From contig NZ_VSFF01000003.1 of assembly GCF_008085905.1 (NCBI RefSeq), forward strand, positions 496,001 to 560,000: 64,000 bases of DNA, given 5' to 3'. The position numbers and the translations under genes were made by a program. Origin of the DNA: Actinomadura syzygii (GTDB lineage: Bacteria > Actinomycetota > Actinomycetes > Streptosporangiales > Streptosporangiaceae). Numbering within the stretch: the first letter of the stretch is position 1; each line of letters opens with the position of its first letter. Below are positions 63,636-64,000 of the stretch, in pieces. A model generated the notes under the pieces. The model worked only from the letters and a program-made list of their open reading frames with translations. It had not been told where the DNA came from and searched no databases.

Positions 63636-64000
63636 CGTTCACCGCCGTCGTCTCGGGGGAGACGGCCATCACCGCCCGCGGACCGCTGCGGGCGGCCGCC
63701 GAGCGGGTGCTCGGCCGGTTGTGGATCGACCAGGTGCCGGTCCGGCTCGCCTCGGAGGACGCGTCGCTGTGGCCGTCCGCCGACGCCGCCGCCCTGGAGG
63801 GCCGGGACTTGTGCTGGCCCGGCCAGCCGGGGCCGGGGCGCGCCGTCCTGGACCGTGCCGGGGAGCTGCGCGACCGGGCCCGCGCGGACGGGCTGACCGA
63901 GGTCGTGCTGCTCGGCGACGGCGCCCCGGCCCGCGCCGCCGAGCTGATCGTCGCGTCCCAGCGCCACGCGGTGCCCGACGGCGCCGGGCCCGACGACCCC
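63632..64000 (+). CDS. phosphoglucose-isomerase-like protein 3 (partial)
   Basis: The first 123 codons of a third related protein, running off the window. VTFTAVVSGETAITARGPLRAAAERVL, RLASEDASLWPSADAAALEGRDL and LRDRARADGLTEVVLLGDGAPARAAEL align with the N-termini of the two preceding PGI-like proteins (ITARG/ITIRG-type start, SxDxxLW, GLxxVVLxGxGxPA). GTG 63632 overlaps the previous stop (GTGA). Domain completeness and catalytic residues cannot be judged. Confidence 0.7.
   Translation, partial: MTFTAVVSGETAITARGPLRAAAERVLGRLWIDQVPVRLASEDASLWPSADAAALEGRDLCWPGQPGPGRAVLDRAGELRDRARADGLTEVVLLGDGAPARAAELIVASQRHAVPDGAGPDDP

Overview
The window is about 64 kb of very GC-rich DNA, densely packed with short intergenic gaps and many ATGA/GTGA/TGATG gene overlaps. 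It reads as the chromosome of a filamentous actinobacterium, probably Streptosporangiales/Thermomonosporaceae (Actinomadura-like). Supporting features are a 20S-proteasome beta subunit, an actinobacterial suf operon with SufR, a MocR/YczE pair, an EphD-like fusion and many apparently leaderless promoters. The taxonomic call is inference. No insertion sequence, prophage, rRNA or CRISPR array was seen.

Layout. 1-8.6 kb: the end of a propionyl-CoA synthetase gene and a selenium locus (selD, tRNA-Sec with UCA anticodon, fdhD) interleaved with an acyl-CoA synthetase, a TRIC channel, an M24 protein, an EphD-like hydrolase whose SDR half lacks its active site, and a CBS protein. 8.7-15 kb: divergent mocR/yczE with two PdxR-type boxes, glycerate kinase, a conserved hypothetical, an S66 carboxypeptidase with His-rich repeats, and SIR2. 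15-31 kb: sulfotransferase, ABC exporter, secreted S15 peptidase, enoyl-CoA hydratase, a small HTH protein, an ABC-F ATPase with an attenuator-like leader, a VOC protein, three tandem AIM24 genes, a degenerate EAL/CBS protein and a NarL-type two-component system. 31-37.6 kb: sufR-B-D-ferredoxin-C-S-U-T, preceded by an IdeR-type iron box and a SufR-type operator. 37.6-43.3 kb: arginine deiminase operon arcA-arcB-arcC, an APC permease and a universal stress protein. 43.5-46.2 kb: ABC-2 transporter and EamA exporter. 46.2-50.1 kb: a compact six-gene minus-strand operon encoding two paralogous Cys-rich mini-proteins, MauE, a TlpA/MauD-like thioredoxin, an ABC exporter and an S26 signal-peptidase-like protein. 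This is the best candidate for an undescribed system, probably making an exported disulfide-rich peptide. 50.4-56.4 kb: orphan proteasome beta subunit, PolX, CtaA, PrsW protease, CtaB. 56.9-64 kb: transketolase, transaldolase and three consecutive phosphoglucose-isomerase-like genes, the last cut by the window end.

The core order suf - ABC ATPase/permease - ctaA - ctaB - tkt - tal matches, as I recall it, the conserved mycobacterial block around Rv1445-Rv1466. The arc genes, the Cys-rich-peptide operon with prcB and polX, and prsW therefore look like insertions into a conserved backbone. Two further features recur. One is a 68-bp intercistronic repeat, present twice, that supplies the stop codon of the upstream gene both times. 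The other is a TANNNT-like -10 box placed 6-7 nt before an ATG/GTG, which points to leaderless transcription of many genes here.
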